Shown here piece by piece: positions 22,808 to 32,052 of a DNA stretch of 64,000 bases (position 1 is its first letter; each line of letters begins with the position of its first letter). Below the pieces are notes generated by a model. That model did no database searches. It worked only from the letters and a program-made list of their open reading frames with translations, and was not told where the DNA came from. Source of the stretch: Nocardia fluminea. Its GTDB lineage: Bacteria > Actinomycetota > Actinomycetes > Mycobacteriales > Mycobacteriaceae. The position numbers and the translations under genes were made by a program. The DNA is taken from the NCBI RefSeq assembly GCF_002846365.1, contig NZ_PJMW01000002.1, forward strand, positions 4,154,001-4,218,000. The letters run 5' to 3'.

Positions 22808-23356
22808 TTGGGCCAATCGACATCGACCGACCGTGCCCGCTCTGCGGCGCTTGCCAAATGGGCGGCGATACCTGCGTCGACGAGATCGCGAATGGCTCGC
22901 GATGTGGCGAACGCGCGGTGGACGCCAGAGCAGAAGGCAGCACGGGTTGCCCACGCGGCGGAACTTGTTGCCGCAGCTGCGAAGCCCTGTGTGATCTGTG
23001 GCGTAGCTGTCGGCAAGGCCGGTCGGTTGAGATGCCCGCAGGAGGAATGCCGGCGCGCATATAACGCGAAGCGGATGCGTGAGGGCGGATGGACGCAGGC
23101 AGTCGGATACCGACGCCGCGCCCGGCTCGCTAAGGCCGTCACCGAAAGCTTCCGACCTATCGAGATCTTCGAGCGAGACAGCTGGGAGTGCGGCATCTGT
23201 GCCCGGCCGGTTGAACGCTCGCGCTGTGCGCCCGACCCGTTGAGCGCCAGCGTCGATCACATCGTCCCGGTCTCACTCGGCGGCGATCACACTCGCGCGA
23301 ATGTTCGCCTCGCGCACCTTCGCTGCAACATCAGGCGCGGCAACCGCGTCGTCTGA
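22808..23356 (+). CDS. HNH endonuclease (terminase-associated)
   Basis: 182 residues from TTG at 22808, supported by GGAGG at 22796-22800. Structure: a basic N-terminal segment (ALAKWAAIPASTRSRMARDV), a zinc finger (CVICGVAVGKAGRLRCPQEEC), then the HNH core (RDSWECGICARPVE, SASVDHIVPVSLGGDHTRAN, LRCNIRRGN). It lies immediately upstream of the small terminase, the place where HK97-like phages keep the HNH protein needed with terminase for cos cleavage. Confidence 0.88.
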   Translation: MGQSTSTDRARSAALAKWAAIPASTRSRMARDVANARWTPEQKAARVAHAAELVAAAAKPCVICGVAVGKAGRLRCPQEECRRAYNAKRMREGGWTQAVGYRRRARLAKAVTESFRPIEIFERDSWECGICARPVERSRCAPDPLSASVDHIVPVSLGGDHTRANVRLAHLRCNIRRGNRVV

Positions 23357-23405
23357 GTCCTGCCCAGCCAGCCGTCCAGGTGACGGTCTCGACCCTGGAG
23401 GTCAC

Positions 23406-23783
23406 ATGGCATCGAAGAAGCCCGCGGCCCCATCCGGCCTCAAGCCTGGTGGCCGCAAGCTATGGAACGACATCGTCGGGAAATGGAACCTGCGTCCGGA
23501 CGAGCTGCGCGTACTGCGTGAGGCCGGCCGCGAGGTAGACATGATCGACGCGCTCGAGCTGGCGCTCAGCAAAGACGCGCTGATGATTCGCGGCTCGATG
23601 GGTCAGATGGTCGTCCACCCGATCGTCACCGAGCTGCGGCAGCATCGCGCCACCCTGGCCGCGCTGTTGCGGCAGCTCAAGCTCCCCGACGCCGATGGCG
23701 GCGAGGCTGCGAAGGAAACTCGGAGCACGGCGGCCCGCGCCGCGGCGAACGCGCGTTGGTCCACTCGTGGCCGTAGCGCGTAA
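23406..23783 (+). CDS. terS: Terminase small subunit, P27 family
   Basis: 125 residues. Recognises phage DNA and recruits the large terminase. LKPGGRKLWNDIVGKWNLRP, ELRVLREAGREVDMIDAL and VHPIVTELRQHRATLAALLR are typical of the P27-type small subunit in actinophages. GGAGG lies 5-6 nt before the ATG. The C-terminus overlaps the large subunit start by 17 nt. Confidence 0.88.
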   Translation: MASKKPAAPSGLKPGGRKLWNDIVGKWNLRPDELRVLREAGREVDMIDALELALSKDALMIRGSMGQMVVHPIVTELRQHRATLAALLRQLKLPDADGGEAAKETRSTAARAAANARWSTRGRSA

Positions 23784-25545
23784 CGCTGGCCCGGCGCTGA
23801 TCGTTTCGCACGAGGACGAGTACCGCGCGATCATCCGCTGGTACGAGGACATGCTTGCGTCGACGCCGCCGCCGGTGGACCTTGAGTGGGAGCCGGTGAA
23901 GATCGGACCCACGTGGCAGTGGGACAACGGCTGGTACCTGCCCGAGGCTTCGCTCGGTTGGGGAGTGCTGGCGTGGTGCGGGAAGTGGTTGCGCGACAAG
24001 CACGGCCACGACTGGCAGTTCACGCCCGAGCAAGCGCGCTTCCTGCTCTGGTATTTCTCGGTCGACGACCGCGGTGACTTCCTGTATCACTCAGGGGTTT
24101 TGCAGCGGCTCAAAGGCTGGGGTAAGGACCCGGTCGCGGCGTGTCTGTCCGGAGCCGCCTGCTTCGCGCCGGTGATGTTCGACCACTGGGATGGCGATCG
24201 TCCGGTTGGGCGGGACGAACCAAACGCGTGGGTGCAGATCATCGCGGTCTCGCAGGAGCAGACGAAGAACACGATGAAGCTGTTTCCCAGCTTGATCCCC
24301 GCGGAGACGCGCTCGCACTACGGGATCCAGATCGGCAAGCTCAACGTCTATGGTCTCGGCGATACGCGCCAGATCGAGGCGGTGACGAGCAACTTCCTGT
24401 CGGTCGAGGGTGGGCGACCTACACAGGTGTTCCGAGCCGAGACGCAGAACTGGAACTCGTCGAACGGCGGCCACGACATGGCCGGCGCTCTGGAGGGTAA
24501 CGCTGCCAAGGCGGAGCTCGACGCCCCGGCTCGGATGCTCGACATCTGCAACGCCTGCCGTCCGGGCGAGGACTCGGTGGGTGAACGGGTGCGCGATGCG
24601 TACGAGGCCACCCTCGGCGAGAACGCGCGGGCCATGGACTTCGGCTTGCTGTACGACTCACTCGAAGCGCCGCCCCTGGCTCCGCTCACTGCGGAAGCTG
24701 CGCCCGCAGTGCTGGATTCGATCAAGGGTGACTCGGTCTGGCTGGATACCCGGCCGAATGGGCGCATCGTGAAGTCGATCCTGAACCAGTCCAACTCGCC
24801 GTCCGAGTCCCGGCGCAAGTGGTACAACCAGCGCCAGGCGGCCGCCGACGCGTGGATGCAGCGGCAGAGCTGGGATGCACTGGTCGACAAGGGATTTCGT
24901 CCGCCGAAGGGTGCGCGCATATTCCTGTTCGGCGACGGGTCGAAGTCCGACGACGCCACCGTGCTGATCGGCTGCGACCTGGATACCGGCAATGTTTGGC
25001 CGATCGACATCTGGCAGCGCCCGGTCGGCCTGGACGCCAAGGATCGATGGATCGTCGATCGTGACGCCGTCGACTACGCCGTCCGGGAAACCGTCGAGCA
25101 CTGGAACGCACTCGGCCTGTGGTGGGACCCATCCGACGCCCGCGACGACGAGACCGGCGAACGGTTCTGGGAGTCCTACTGCGACGAGTGGCAGAAGCTC
25201 CAGGACTGGCAGCTGCCCGCGGTGACCACCGGCGACTTCCGCCACGCGGTCATCTGGGACATGCGCTGGCAGCGACACCAAAAGCTGTTCGTCGAAGGCA
25301 CCGGGCGGTTCCTGTCCGATGTCACCGACCGAGCATTTCGTCACAGTGGCGACCTTCGCCACGCCCAGCACATCTACAACGCGCGGCGCCGGCCAAACAA
25401 GTACGGCGTCGGCATCGGCAAGGAACACCGCGAGTCGGCCAAGAAGGTCGACGCTGCGGTCGGATCTGTCGGGGCGCGGCTGATGCGCTGGATGTGGCTG
25501 TCCGTGGACCGAGTCGAACAGAGCACCGAAGCGGTCTTCTTCTGA
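23767..25545 (+). CDS. terL: Terminase large subunit
   Basis: 592 residues from GTG at 23767. N-terminal ATPase: a Walker-A-like GVLQRLKGWGKDPVAA (GWGKD rather than GKT, as in many actinophage enzymes), then VQIIAVSQEQTKNTMKLFPS and FRAETQNW. C-terminal nuclease: GARIFLFGDGSKSDDATVLIGCD (metal-binding Asp) with later acidic residues near WWDPSDARDDETG. It packages DNA into the prohead at the portal. Confidence 0.92.
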   Translation: MAVARNAGPALIVSHEDEYRAIIRWYEDMLASTPPPVDLEWEPVKIGPTWQWDNGWYLPEASLGWGVLAWCGKWLRDKHGHDWQFTPEQARFLLWYFSVDDRGDFLYHSGVLQRLKGWGKDPVAACLSGAACFAPVMFDHWDGDRPVGRDEPNAWVQIIAVSQEQTKNTMKLFPSLIPAETRSHYGIQIGKLNVYGLGDTRQIEAVTSNFLSVEGGRPTQVFRAETQNWNSSNGGHDMAGALEGNAAKAELDAPARMLDICNACRPGEDSVGERVRDAYEATLGENARAMDFGLLYDSLEAPPLAPLTAEAAPAVLDSIKGDSVWLDTRPNGRIVKSILNQSNSPSESRRKWYNQRQAAADAWMQRQSWDALVDKGFRPPKGARIFLFGDGSKSDDATVLIGCDLDTGNVWPIDIWQRPVGLDAKDRWIVDRDAVDYAVRETVEHWNALGLWWDPSDARDDETGERFWESYCDEWQKLQDWQLPAVTTGDFRHAVIWDMRWQRHQKLFVEGTGRFLSDVTDRAFRHSGDLRHAQHIYNARRRPNKYGVGIGKEHRESAKKVDAAVGSVGARLMRWMWLSVDRVEQSTEAVFF

Positions 25546-25561
25546 CGATGAAAGGGGTGGC

Positions 25562-26968
25562 GTGAACAAACTTCAGGCTGTCGAAGCCGCCCGCAACCTG
25601 TTGCAGGGACCGCGGGCATTCGAGGCACCGCGCCTCGACGCGATCGATGTGGCGATGCGACCGTGGTCCGAGGGGTTCGCCCTGCAATCGCTGGGCGTGA
25701 CGAATGTCGGGCAGGGCGTCAAGGACTCGATCATCCGGATGGCGCGCAAGAGCCAGACCAACTTCCTACCGTTGATCCTCGACATTTTCGGCCAGGGCCT
25801 CAAAGTAGATAACTACCTGGCCGGTGACTCGTCCGGATCGACGGCCGCGCCGTGGACGTGGTGGCAGCGAAACCGCATGGACGCCAGGCAGACCGGCATC
25901 CACCGCACTGCACTGCAGTACGGCGTCAGCTACGCCACCGTCCTGCCGTCGCTCACTGCCGGAGACGTCAGCAATCCTGCCGCGTCGATCCGCGGTGTGA
26001 GTCCGCGCCAGATGACCGCCCTGTACGGAGAGCCGCTCGAATGGGATCCGCGCCACGGCGGTCCGGTCGACGACGACTGGCCGATCATGGCGCTGGAACA
26101 GAAGGGCCCGATGATCCGGCTCTACGACGAGCAGGCCGTGCACTTCATCGGGGTGAAGCACGTCCCGCAGTCGGCGCTCGGCTGGACAGACCCGAGCTAT
26201 CTGGCAGTGGGCAACTTCGAGTACATCGAGGGCAGAAACCACGGTGTCGGGGTGTGCCCGGTGGTGCGCTACCAGGATCGAATGCTGCTCGATGGCGAGG
26301 AGACCTTCGGCATCATCGAGCCGCTGCTGTCTATCCAGGGGCGCATCGACGAGACCGTTTTCGCGATGATGGTCGCCCAGTACTTCTCCGCTTTCAAGCT
26401 GCGCTACATCACCGGCTGGGTCCCGCAGTCGGAGGCTGACGCTCTGCGCATGTCAGCGAAGGACACGTGGACCTTCGGCAGCAAGGACGTCAAGGTCGGC
26501 GAGCTCGACGCCACCGATCTCAAGAACTACATCGAATCCGAAGGTTCGGCGATCCGCGACCTGTCCGCGATCGCCCAAGCACCGCCGCAGTCGATGGGTG
26601 CCTCGGGAATCGCGAACCTGTCCGAAGCCGCGCTGGCGGGGCTCGAAGCTGGTCGAGGGCGCAAGTCCGGCGAGCTCGAAACCTCCCTCGGCGAATCGCA
26701 CGAGCAGCTGCTGCGCACCTGTGCGCACATCACCGGCGACGTCGCCTCGGCGACGGACTTCGCGTCTGAGGTGAAGTGGGCCGACGCTACCGCGCGGTCC
26801 TTCGCGCAGACGGTAGATGGCCTCGGCAAGATCGCGACGATGCTCGAGATTCCACCGGAGGCGCTCTGGCCGGACATCCCTGGATGGTCCAAGACCAAGG
26901 TCGATCGAGCCATGGAGATGCAGCGCGAGCGCAACGAAGTCCCTGACGTCCCAGCGTTTCCGGAGTAG
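25562..26968 (+). CDS. Portal protein
   Basis: 468 residues, GTG start with GGGGTGGC ahead. SPP1-gp6-like portal: FLPLILDIFGQGLKVDNYLA, CPVVRYQDRM, ETVFAMMVAQYFSAFKLRYI and the long C-terminal helix region (ASGIANLSEAALAGLEAGRG). Forms the dodecameric DNA channel and terminase docking site. Immediately follows terL. Confidence 0.92.
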   Translation: MNKLQAVEAARNLLQGPRAFEAPRLDAIDVAMRPWSEGFALQSLGVTNVGQGVKDSIIRMARKSQTNFLPLILDIFGQGLKVDNYLAGDSSGSTAAPWTWWQRNRMDARQTGIHRTALQYGVSYATVLPSLTAGDVSNPAASIRGVSPRQMTALYGEPLEWDPRHGGPVDDDWPIMALEQKGPMIRLYDEQAVHFIGVKHVPQSALGWTDPSYLAVGNFEYIEGRNHGVGVCPVVRYQDRMLLDGEETFGIIEPLLSIQGRIDETVFAMMVAQYFSAFKLRYITGWVPQSEADALRMSAKDTWTFGSKDVKVGELDATDLKNYIESEGSAIRDLSAIAQAPPQSMGASGIANLSEAALAGLEAGRGRKSGELETSLGESHEQLLRTCAHITGDVASATDFASEVKWADATARSFAQTVDGLGKIATMLEIPPEALWPDIPGWSKTKVDRAMEMQRERNEVPDVPAFPE

Positions 26969-26971
26969 TCG

Positions 26972-28147
26972 GTGATCGAGGCGACCGCGCTGGCAACTTG
27001 GGCGGCGCAGATCACGCGCCTGATCGCGCGGTACATGTCGACCTACGGTGTGCCGACTACCCGAGACGAGCGGTGGGCGCTGGCTCGTCGCCTGCATCCG
27101 ACTGTCGAGCAGCTGCGCCGCGAGGCCTACGCCCGGACATCGGCGCAGCTTCGCGCCGAAGGCCTTCGGCCGGCGCCGATGGCACCGTACCGGCCTTCCG
27201 CGCTGGTGGCCGCGATCGAACGAGCCACCGACGCCGAACCATATGTGCGACCTGGGCGTCGGGACGAAGTCCCGCTCGAGCGAGTGGAACCCCAGCCCGC
27301 GCGGGATGTCGATCCCGAGCCGACGACCGAGCCCGCTCCGGAGGTCGAGCCCGCTCCGGAGCGACCGGCGCGAAACCGTACCGCGGAGCCGCGGGCACGA
27401 GTTCGAGTCAGCGCACCGGCGCAGCAGCCGCGATCACGCGTACAGGTGCGGGTAGCCGCGAACGACCTCGATCCTCGGTCACGCGCGACGGCCCGGACCA
27501 GAGTCGTTGTCTCGGACCAGAACCGCCGCGACCCCGCGGTCGTGCGCACCGTCACCGAGCGGGTGACCGCCACTGTCGAGCGTCACATCCGGCAGGTCGA
27601 CCGAGAGACATTCGTCGCGACCGCGAACACCGCAGCCGACGAAATTGGTTGGGCGCGTGTGCTGTCCGGCACCGAGAACTGTGCCTTCTGCGCGATGCTC
27701 GCCAGCCGCGGCCCGGTGTACCGCTCGGACAAATCGGCGCTCTCGGTGGTCGGCGGCCGCCGCGGCCCGCGCGGCAGCCGAGAGCTCGGCGAGCGGTACC
27801 ACGACAACTGCGATTGCGAGTGCGTCTTGGTGCGCGTGGATCAGGACTGGGCAGGGCGTGAGGAATTCGAGCGCCTGCGCCGTATGTGGGTCGCCGCGAG
27901 CGCCGCCCACGCCGACGACGCACAGCGCGCCTTCAACCGCAGCTGGCGTCGCATCCAGCGTCATCCCGAGCTGGAGGACGAATACGACCGGCTGTGGGCC
28001 GAGTCGACCGAAGGCCTCACCGACGAGGACGCGCAGCTGCGTGCGTTCGCCGCCGCCGTGAAGGACAACCCACCAGCCGCCCTGGAGGCGGCACGACGCC
28101 CCAGGAGGGCACCAGATGACACAGCCGATTCCTCCACAGCCGCCTGA
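26972..28147 (+). CDS. MuF-like minor capsid protein
   Basis: 391 residues, GTG start. An N-terminal helical part, a Pro/Glu-rich linker (residues ~95-150), then the MuF-like core: ADEIGWARVLSGTENCAFCA, MLASRGPVYRSDKSA, YHDNCDCECVLV. The Cys/His cluster suggests a metal site. Packaged through or bound to the portal during head assembly. Confidence 0.85.
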   Translation: MIEATALATWAAQITRLIARYMSTYGVPTTRDERWALARRLHPTVEQLRREAYARTSAQLRAEGLRPAPMAPYRPSALVAAIERATDAEPYVRPGRRDEVPLERVEPQPARDVDPEPTTEPAPEVEPAPERPARNRTAEPRARVRVSAPAQQPRSRVQVRVAANDLDPRSRATARTRVVVSDQNRRDPAVVRTVTERVTATVERHIRQVDRETFVATANTAADEIGWARVLSGTENCAFCAMLASRGPVYRSDKSALSVVGGRRGPRGSRELGERYHDNCDCECVLVRVDQDWAGREEFERLRRMWVAASAAHADDAQRAFNRSWRRIQRHPELEDEYDRLWAESTEGLTDEDAQLRAFAAAVKDNPPAALEAARRPRRAPDDTADSSTAA

Positions 28148-28712
28148 GTTGGCGCCGGTTTTCCAGGAGCCCACACCCCCGGCAGCACCGGCAGCACCGA
28201 CTCCGGCAGACATGCCCGCCACCGCACCTGCCGCGCCCGCTGCGGAGCCGCGGCAGGTCAAGACCGACTGGACTCCAGAAGAGGCCACGAAGGTGATCGG
28301 CGAGCTGCGCGAGGAGAACAAGTCCTGGCGCAAGAAGTACGGCGAGGCCGAGCCGATCATCAAGGCGCACGAAGCGGCGGAAGACGCGGCCAAGACCGAG
28401 ATCGAGCGCGCGACCGAACGCGCCGCCGCGGTCGAGAAGGCAAACAACGACCTCATCACCGAGGTGATTGCCGCCAAGTACGGCGTTCCCGAAGCCGACT
28501 ATGACTTCCTCGGGACCGGCTCCCGAGAAGAGAAGGACGCGAAGGGCGCGCGTTACGCCGCCCGCTTCGCGCCTTCCAGCACCCCGACCCCGCCGCCGAG
28601 TGATCGGCCGGTCGAGTCGTTGAGGCCTGGCGCCTCGCCCACCCCACCGGCAGCGCCGGACACCTCTTACCCCGATTCGTGGCGACCCAAGCCGCGCCGG
28701 GACCGTACCTAG
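28116..28712 (+). CDS. Capsid scaffolding protein
   Basis: 198 residues. Pro/Ala-rich N-terminus, central coiled coil (EEATKVIGELREENKSWRKK, TEIERATERAAAVEKANNDL) and basic C-terminus (DSWRPKPRRDRT) expected for a scaffold that binds the capsid protein. Its position between MuF and capsid genes is standard. Confidence 0.85.
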   Translation: MTQPIPPQPPELAPVFQEPTPPAAPAAPTPADMPATAPAAPAAEPRQVKTDWTPEEATKVIGELREENKSWRKKYGEAEPIIKAHEAAEDAAKTEIERATERAAAVEKANNDLITEVIAAKYGVPEADYDFLGTGSREEKDAKGARYAARFAPSSTPTPPPSDRPVESLRPGASPTPPAAPDTSYPDSWRPKPRRDRT

Positions 28713-28724
28713 AAAGGACGGAAC

Positions 28725-29096
28725 ATGGCTAACGAATGCACCCCGCTGTTCCAGCCCGGCAAGGACGTCACCGTCCTGCTCACCGGCGCTGTGGTCGGCA
28801 AGACCTTCGTCGCGATCTCCGCTGCACCCGACACCTACGGCCAGCTCAAGGGGGTCACCTGCACCGCCGCCGCGAGGGCGTTCGGTGTGGCCGCGCGCGA
28901 CGCCGCATCCGGCGCCCGAGTGCTGGTGCGCAAGAAGGGCATCGTCCCGGTCACCGCGGGCGGAACCATCGCCGTCGGTGCCGAGGTCGAGGTGGGGGCG
29001 AGTGGCAAGGCCGTCACCCTCGCGAGCGGCAAGGCCGTCGGCCAGGCCGTGAGCGCCGGAACCAACAACGCCGACGTCCTCGTCGACCTCTACTGA
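28725..29096 (+). CDS. Head decoration / capsid cement protein (DUF2190-like)
   Basis: 123 residues. The repeated Gly/Val-rich beta pattern (FQPGKDVTVLLTGAVVGKTF, GTIAVGAEVEVGASGKAVTL) is typical of DUF2190-type cement proteins that stabilise the capsid surface. AAAGGACGG precedes the ATG. Confidence 0.8.
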   Translation: MANECTPLFQPGKDVTVLLTGAVVGKTFVAISAAPDTYGQLKGVTCTAAARAFGVAARDAASGARVLVRKKGIVPVTAGGTIAVGAEVEVGASGKAVTLASGKAVGQAVSAGTNNADVLVDLY

Positions 29097-29111
29097 GAAA
29101 GGGGATAGGTC

Positions 29112-30020
29112 ATGGTTGGCACACCTGTCGCACCGCAGTACCCTCTCGCCGCGCCCACGCTCAACGGGAATCTGATCACTGTCGATCTGATGCTCAAGGA
29201 GCCGACGCGGATCACGCAGTACCTGTCCGACATCACCCTCCAGAACTTCTGGGCCGACCGCGTATTCGCGGGCGCGGGCGGCGTCTCCGGTGGTGCGTTG
29301 CTGTACTCGCAGCTGATGGCGAACGACCTCTACACCGAACGCGACATCCAGAATGTCGAGCCCGGCGGCGAGTTCCCGATCGTCACCTCGGCACGGCCCG
29401 AGCCCAAGCTCGCCGTCGTCGAGAAGTTCGGTGGCAAGTTCGACGTCTCCGACGAGGCTCGCGACCGCAACGATCCGACCCTGCTGCAGCAGCAGTCGAC
29501 GAAGTTGGGCTTCACGATCAACCGCGGTATCCACCGCCGGGCGATCGCGACCCTGGATGCGTCAGTCGCCGCTGTCGGTTCGGATGTGCAGATGGTCGGC
29601 ACCTCCTGGGCGGACGCGGCCGCGCTGACGCTCACCACCACGAACAACGCCGCCCTCCCGGCGGCGGACTTCGCCAAGACCCAGCTCAAGGCCGACACCT
29701 TCGAGTTGGGCGGCCGCTTCGACCTGTGGTTCGTCAACCCGCAGGAGTACTACAACTTCCATGTCATCTACGGCGACAAGGCCGCAGCGGTGCTGCAGGC
29801 CAACGGCGTCGAGTTGGTCTCGACCAACCGAGTCGCTGCCGGTGAGGCGTACGTGATCGTGGAAGGCCAGGTCGGGCAGATGCGGCTGGAGAAGCCGTTG
29901 ACCACCGAGACCTGGCGCGAACAGGGCATCGAGTCGACCTGGGTCCAGTCCTCGGTCCGGCCGTTGTTCGCGGTGACCAACCCGTACAACGTCCTCAAGG
30001 TCACGGGGCTCGCGGCGTGA
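29112..30020 (+). CDS. Major capsid protein
   Basis: 302 residues, HK97-fold major capsid protein of the actinophage type: N-arm (TRITQYLSDITLQNFWADRV), VEPGGEFPIVTSARPEPKLA, FGGKFDVSDEARDRNDPTLL and C-terminal VRPLFAVTNPYNVLKVTGLA. No large N-terminal delta domain, consistent with a separate scaffold gene upstream. AAAGGGG ribosome site. Confidence 0.92.
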   Translation: MVGTPVAPQYPLAAPTLNGNLITVDLMLKEPTRITQYLSDITLQNFWADRVFAGAGGVSGGALLYSQLMANDLYTERDIQNVEPGGEFPIVTSARPEPKLAVVEKFGGKFDVSDEARDRNDPTLLQQQSTKLGFTINRGIHRRAIATLDASVAAVGSDVQMVGTSWADAAALTLTTTNNAALPAADFAKTQLKADTFELGGRFDLWFVNPQEYYNFHVIYGDKAAAVLQANGVELVSTNRVAAGEAYVIVEGQVGQMRLEKPLTTETWREQGIESTWVQSSVRPLFAVTNPYNVLKVTGLAA

Positions 30021-30436
30021 CCGCGCACTGGCTCCGAACCGTTGTGGTGGGGCTGATGTCCTACATCGACGAGCGCGGTAGATACCGAACCGCCACGGCG
30101 GGTGAGACCGTAAGGGTGCACGAGGACCAGCTCGAGCGGTTCGATCGACTCAACGTCCTGGCGGCACCGATGTCGAGCACCGCGCTGCTGGATATCGCGG
30201 ACTTCATGGACCCCGAGGTCCGGCACGTCGACGAGATCGAGATAGAGGATCCGGACGAGGTGCCGACCGTAGTCGTGGACGGCGATGGAGCGACGCAGGA
30301 TCCGGAGGCCGAACCGTCGGATGCTTGGACGGTCCCCCGTCTCCAGGAGTACGCGGCCGCGAAGCAGATCGATCTCGGCGATGCGACGAAGAAGGCCGAT
30401 ATCCTCGCCGCCATCCAGGCCGGTCGGGAGAACTGA
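30017..30436 (+). CDS. Head-region protein with C-terminal HeH/SAP-like motif
   Basis: 139 residues from GTG at 30017 (overlapping the capsid stop); an ATG at 30056 with GGTGGGG in front is the likely alternative. The middle is very acidic (VDEIEIEDPDEVPTVVVDGD). The last ~35 residues (WTVPRLQEYAAAKQID, ATKKADILAAIQ) form a HeH/SAP-like helical pair common in actinophage head genes. Possibly a head-tail adaptor. Confidence 0.7.
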   Translation: MTAHWLRTVVVGLMSYIDERGRYRTATAGETVRVHEDQLERFDRLNVLAAPMSSTALLDIADFMDPEVRHVDEIEIEDPDEVPTVVVDGDGATQDPEAEPSDAWTVPRLQEYAAAKQIDLGDATKKADILAAIQAGREN

Positions 30437-30828
30437 TGGCCTTCGCCATCACCGCTGACCTCGTCAAACGCTGGCGCGCCCTCAACCAGGCGGAGCTGGA
30501 GCGCGCCGAGGTGCTGCTCGATGACGCGGCGTGGTGGCTCAGGACATGGTTCAGCGAGTTCGGAAACCTGACGGCCCTGGCGGCCGACGATCCCGAGCTC
30601 GCTGAAGGTCTGCTCATCCTGTCGTGCTCGATGGTGAAGCGGGCCATGACTTCCGCTGGTGATGGCGTCGGCCAGGCGCAGCAGGTCATGGGTCCGTTCA
30701 CGGCCCAGATCAGCTACCGGAACCCAGAGGGCAACCTGTACGTCTACAGCGCCGAGCGGGACGCAATCCTCACCCTGCTGGGCGTTAACACCTCCGGCGC
30801 CGTCTCGATGGAAAGCCCTGGCCTGTGA
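30436..30828 (+). CDS. Head-tail connector protein
   Basis: 130 residues. TADLVKRWRALNQAELERAE and LEGLLILSCSMVKRAM-like helices match the Gp6/Gp15-type connector family that forms a ring below the portal. The ATG shares one base with the preceding stop. Standard position. Confidence 0.8.
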   Translation: MAFAITADLVKRWRALNQAELERAEVLLDDAAWWLRTWFSEFGNLTALAADDPELAEGLLILSCSMVKRAMTSAGDGVGQAQQVMGPFTAQISYRNPEGNLYVYSAERDAILTLLGVNTSGAVSMESPGL

Positions 30829-31163
30829 TGGAGTCCATCGGCATCGCCTTCGGACAGACCATCGCTGTGCTGCGCGGTCCCGGCGACCGCGTTGGCGACA
30901 GGGCTCTCGCCGTTCACCACACGATCGACGACGCGGTCTTCTGGCCGGAGTCGATCGCCGGGGACGACAACCGCCGTGACACCTCGACGGTGTTCGGCTA
31001 CGTCGCCGTTCCCCGCGGCGCCGAGTTGCTCGCAGCCGATCGTGTGCGGCTGGCAGACAACACCGTGTGGGCATTGGTCGCCGCTCCACAGTGGGATCAC
31101 GTCCACCCGATGACCGGGTGGAATCCGGGATACAAGGTCGCCCGCGTGAAGGGAGTGAGCTGA
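30828..31163 (+). CDS. Head closure / stopper protein
   Basis: 111 residues. Beta-barrel pattern (DTSTVFGYVAVPRGAELLAA, DNTVWALVAAPQWDHVHPMT) fits the second connector ring (stopper) in siphoviruses. A GTG at 30825 directly before the ATG would add one residue. Confidence 0.7.
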   Translation: MESIGIAFGQTIAVLRGPGDRVGDRALAVHHTIDDAVFWPESIAGDDNRRDTSTVFGYVAVPRGAELLAADRVRLADNTVWALVAAPQWDHVHPMTGWNPGYKVARVKGVS

Positions 31164-31495
31164 TGGAGCATGACATCCCCGCGTACCCCAACTATGGAGT
31201 GCTCGGTCTGATGAAGTCTCCCGAGATGCGAGCTCTCATGCGCGAGAAGGCTGAGCTCGTCGAGGCGTTGTACCGAGAGTTCGTCGCGAAACGCACTGGT
31301 CGCCTGGCGCGATCGAGTCGGATCGAGACGCACATCGGCGGCAACAAGAACGACCGGTGGGAGGCCACCGTCATTGTCGGCGAGGGGGTTCCCTACGGTG
31401 CTCCGCACGAATTCGGCTACGACGACGGCGATGTCGGTGTCTATGCCGGGCACCGTGACCTGAACCGCGCGCTCGACGCAATGGGCGGATTCTGA
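31163..31495 (+). CDS. Neck/tail connector, HK97 gp10-like
   Basis: 110 residues. EFVAKRTGRLARSSRIETHI followed by VPYGAPHEFGYDD is typical of the HK97 gp10/minor tail completion family. The position between stopper and terminator supports it. Confidence 0.8.
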   Translation: MEHDIPAYPNYGVLGLMKSPEMRALMREKAELVEALYREFVAKRTGRLARSSRIETHIGGNKNDRWEATVIVGEGVPYGAPHEFGYDDGDVGVYAGHRDLNRALDAMGGF

Positions 31496-31989
31496 TGGCC
31501 ATCGTTTTCCCGGACTGGTTCGAGGGTGGCTTCCCTGATCGGGAGTTGCTGCTCTGCGACCTGCTGCAGAAGTTCCTCGACCTGTGCACCCCGGCCGGAC
31601 TGGCGTGCACATGGCTGCCCGACAACTACCGCGAGATGGTCGACGGCGGCACCCCGGTGGTGCGCGTCTACCGCGGCGGTCCGGGCGCGGACGGCCAATG
31701 GGACGCAGCAGCAATGCAAGTAGCGGTCATCGCCGCCACCCGCGCGGACAGCTGGGCGCTGATGGAGTACCTGCGCCAGATCCTGCTGTCGTTCGACTGC
31801 GGAGGAAAGGTCCGTCGAGCTGATGGGGAGATCAACACGATCACCTCGATCAAGGAGATGGTCGGCCCGCAGCAGATCCCCGAGTTGAATCCCGATTTCC
31901 GGATGGTCCCGGCGACCTTCCGCGTCGAATGCCGGCGCGACCGGCACCTTCCGGATTACGCGGCCATCCGCGAATCCATCCCTCTCTGA
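31495..31989 (+). CDS. Tail terminator protein
   Basis: 164 residues. LLLCDLLQKFLDLCTPAGLA, PVVRVYRGGPGADGQWDAAA and FRMVPATFRVECRR match the tail-terminator fold that caps the tail tube. Directly precedes the major tail gene. Confidence 0.75.
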   Translation: MAIVFPDWFEGGFPDRELLLCDLLQKFLDLCTPAGLACTWLPDNYREMVDGGTPVVRVYRGGPGADGQWDAAAMQVAVIAATRADSWALMEYLRQILLSFDCGGKVRRADGEINTITSIKEMVGPQQIPELNPDFRMVPATFRVECRRDRHLPDYAAIRESIPL

Positions 31990-32004
31990 TCCCGTTTCGT
32001 CGTA

Positions 32005-32023
32005 CCCCGCCGACCCGGCGGGG
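32005..32023 (+). terminator. Hairpin before major tail gene
   Basis: CCCCGCCG / CGGCGGGG with a 3-nt loop, followed by CATT. Partial terminator or mRNA processing signal; with the hairpin at 32978 it brackets the highly expressed tail-tube gene. Confidence 0.5.
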
Positions 32024-32052
32024 CATTCGGCGTGCCCAAGAAAGGAACGGCC

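Noticed and set aside
22564..23196. Upstream extension of the leftward primase-like frame to 23196
   Set aside because: The sequence beyond 22563 is antisense to the HNH gene and looks random; the zinc module begins right after the GTG at 22563.
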